Source: Clostridiales bacterium UBA4653 (GTDB taxonomy: Bacteria > Bacillota > Clostridia > Oscillospirales > CAG-272). From it: DNA of 5,264 nucleotides. The translations under genes were made by a program, and so were the position numbers. The stretch covers positions 1 to 5,264 of the forward strand of contig DHMB01000058.1 in assembly GCA_002405565.1 (NCBI GenBank), given 5' to 3'. Numbering within the stretch: position 1 is the first letter of the stretch; each line of letters opens with the position of its first letter. Under the pieces are notes generated by a model. That model was given only the letters and a program-made list of their open reading frames with translations. It was not told the origin of the DNA and made no database searches. Positions 5,137 through 5,264 of the stretch are shown here, piece after piece.

Positions 5137-5177
5137 AAACCGTCGACCATTATCAGGTCGACGGTTTTCATTTTTTT
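5137..5177 (+). terminator. Rho-independent terminator of the toxin-antitoxin operon
   Basis: AAACCGTCGACC (5137-5148) pairs perfectly with GGTCGACGGTTT (5156-5167) around a seven-base loop, and the following sequence TTTTCATTTTTTT runs to 5177. It begins two bases after the higA stop codon. Confidence 0.88.
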
Positions 5178-5200
5178 CGAACAGATATTTTCTTTCCACG

Positions 5201-5264
5201 ATTATCAAAGCTTCTTTTGCCTACTTTTCTTTTCAAAGAAAAGTACGGTCAAAGAAAAGTAGGG
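5201..5264 (-). repeat. Dispersed hairpin repeat, copy 3 (inverted, cut by window end)
   Basis: On the minus strand this copy carries the same box GGCAAAAGAAGCTTT (5221-5207) followed by GATAAT, after a hairpin whose plus-strand arms are TACTTTTCTTT (5222-5232) and AAAGAAAAGTA (5235-5245). A second right arm AAAGAAAAGTAGG (5251-5263) can pair instead with CCTACTTTTCTTT (5220-5232) over 13 bases. It is inverted relative to copies 1 and 2, so the toxin-antitoxin cassette is bracketed by inverted repeats. The element may continue past the window. Confidence 0.75.

Overview
The window looks like chromosomal DNA from a low-to-mid GC Firmicute, most likely an uncultured gut-type clostridium. The basis is a chromosomal-type ParA (Soj) and ParB (Spo0J) pair directly followed by serS, two Firmicute-type parS sites, strong AGGAGG-like ribosome binding sites, near-consensus sigma-A promoters and many U-tailed intrinsic terminators. 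No genus can be named from the sequence alone.

Layout. (1) 1-152: the 5' part of an unrecognised leftward gene with a good ribosome binding site. (2) 153-778: a long control region without a believable gene. It holds a possible leftward promoter, a 106-nt imperfect hairpin (318-423), an intrinsic terminator (425-453), two identical perfectly palindromic parS sites (462-477 and 565-580) with a strong promoter centred between them, and a second strong promoter just before parA. (3) 779-4197: a tight rightward operon parA-parB-serS-unknown membrane protein, with gaps of 13, 21 and 1 nt. (4) 4198-4434: two tandem copies of a hairpin-bearing intergenic repeat, each followed by an intrinsic terminator. 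(5) 4435-5177: a more AT-rich toxin-antitoxin cassette of the HigB (Gp49-like, RelE superfamily) and HigA (XRE) type, with its own near-consensus promoter, a likely HigA operator inside it and its own terminator. (6) 5201-5264: a third copy of the same repeat in opposite orientation, cut by the window end.

How it works together. ParB should load at the two parS sites and act with the ParA ATPase in chromosome origin segregation. The sites lie 200-320 bp upstream of parA and bracket a promoter, so ParB loading or spreading may also control its own operon. serS has no leader of its own and appears to depend on the partition operon's promoters. The downstream toxin-antitoxin pair is transcriptionally insulated by terminators and flanked by inverted copies of one repeat, which suggests a separate, probably acquired, unit.

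I do not see a clearly new multi-gene system. The points most worth checking are the promoter bracketed by parS sites, the 106-nt hairpin beside them, the repeat-flanked toxin-antitoxin cassette with its hidden start and operator, and the unrecognised membrane protein coupled to serS.
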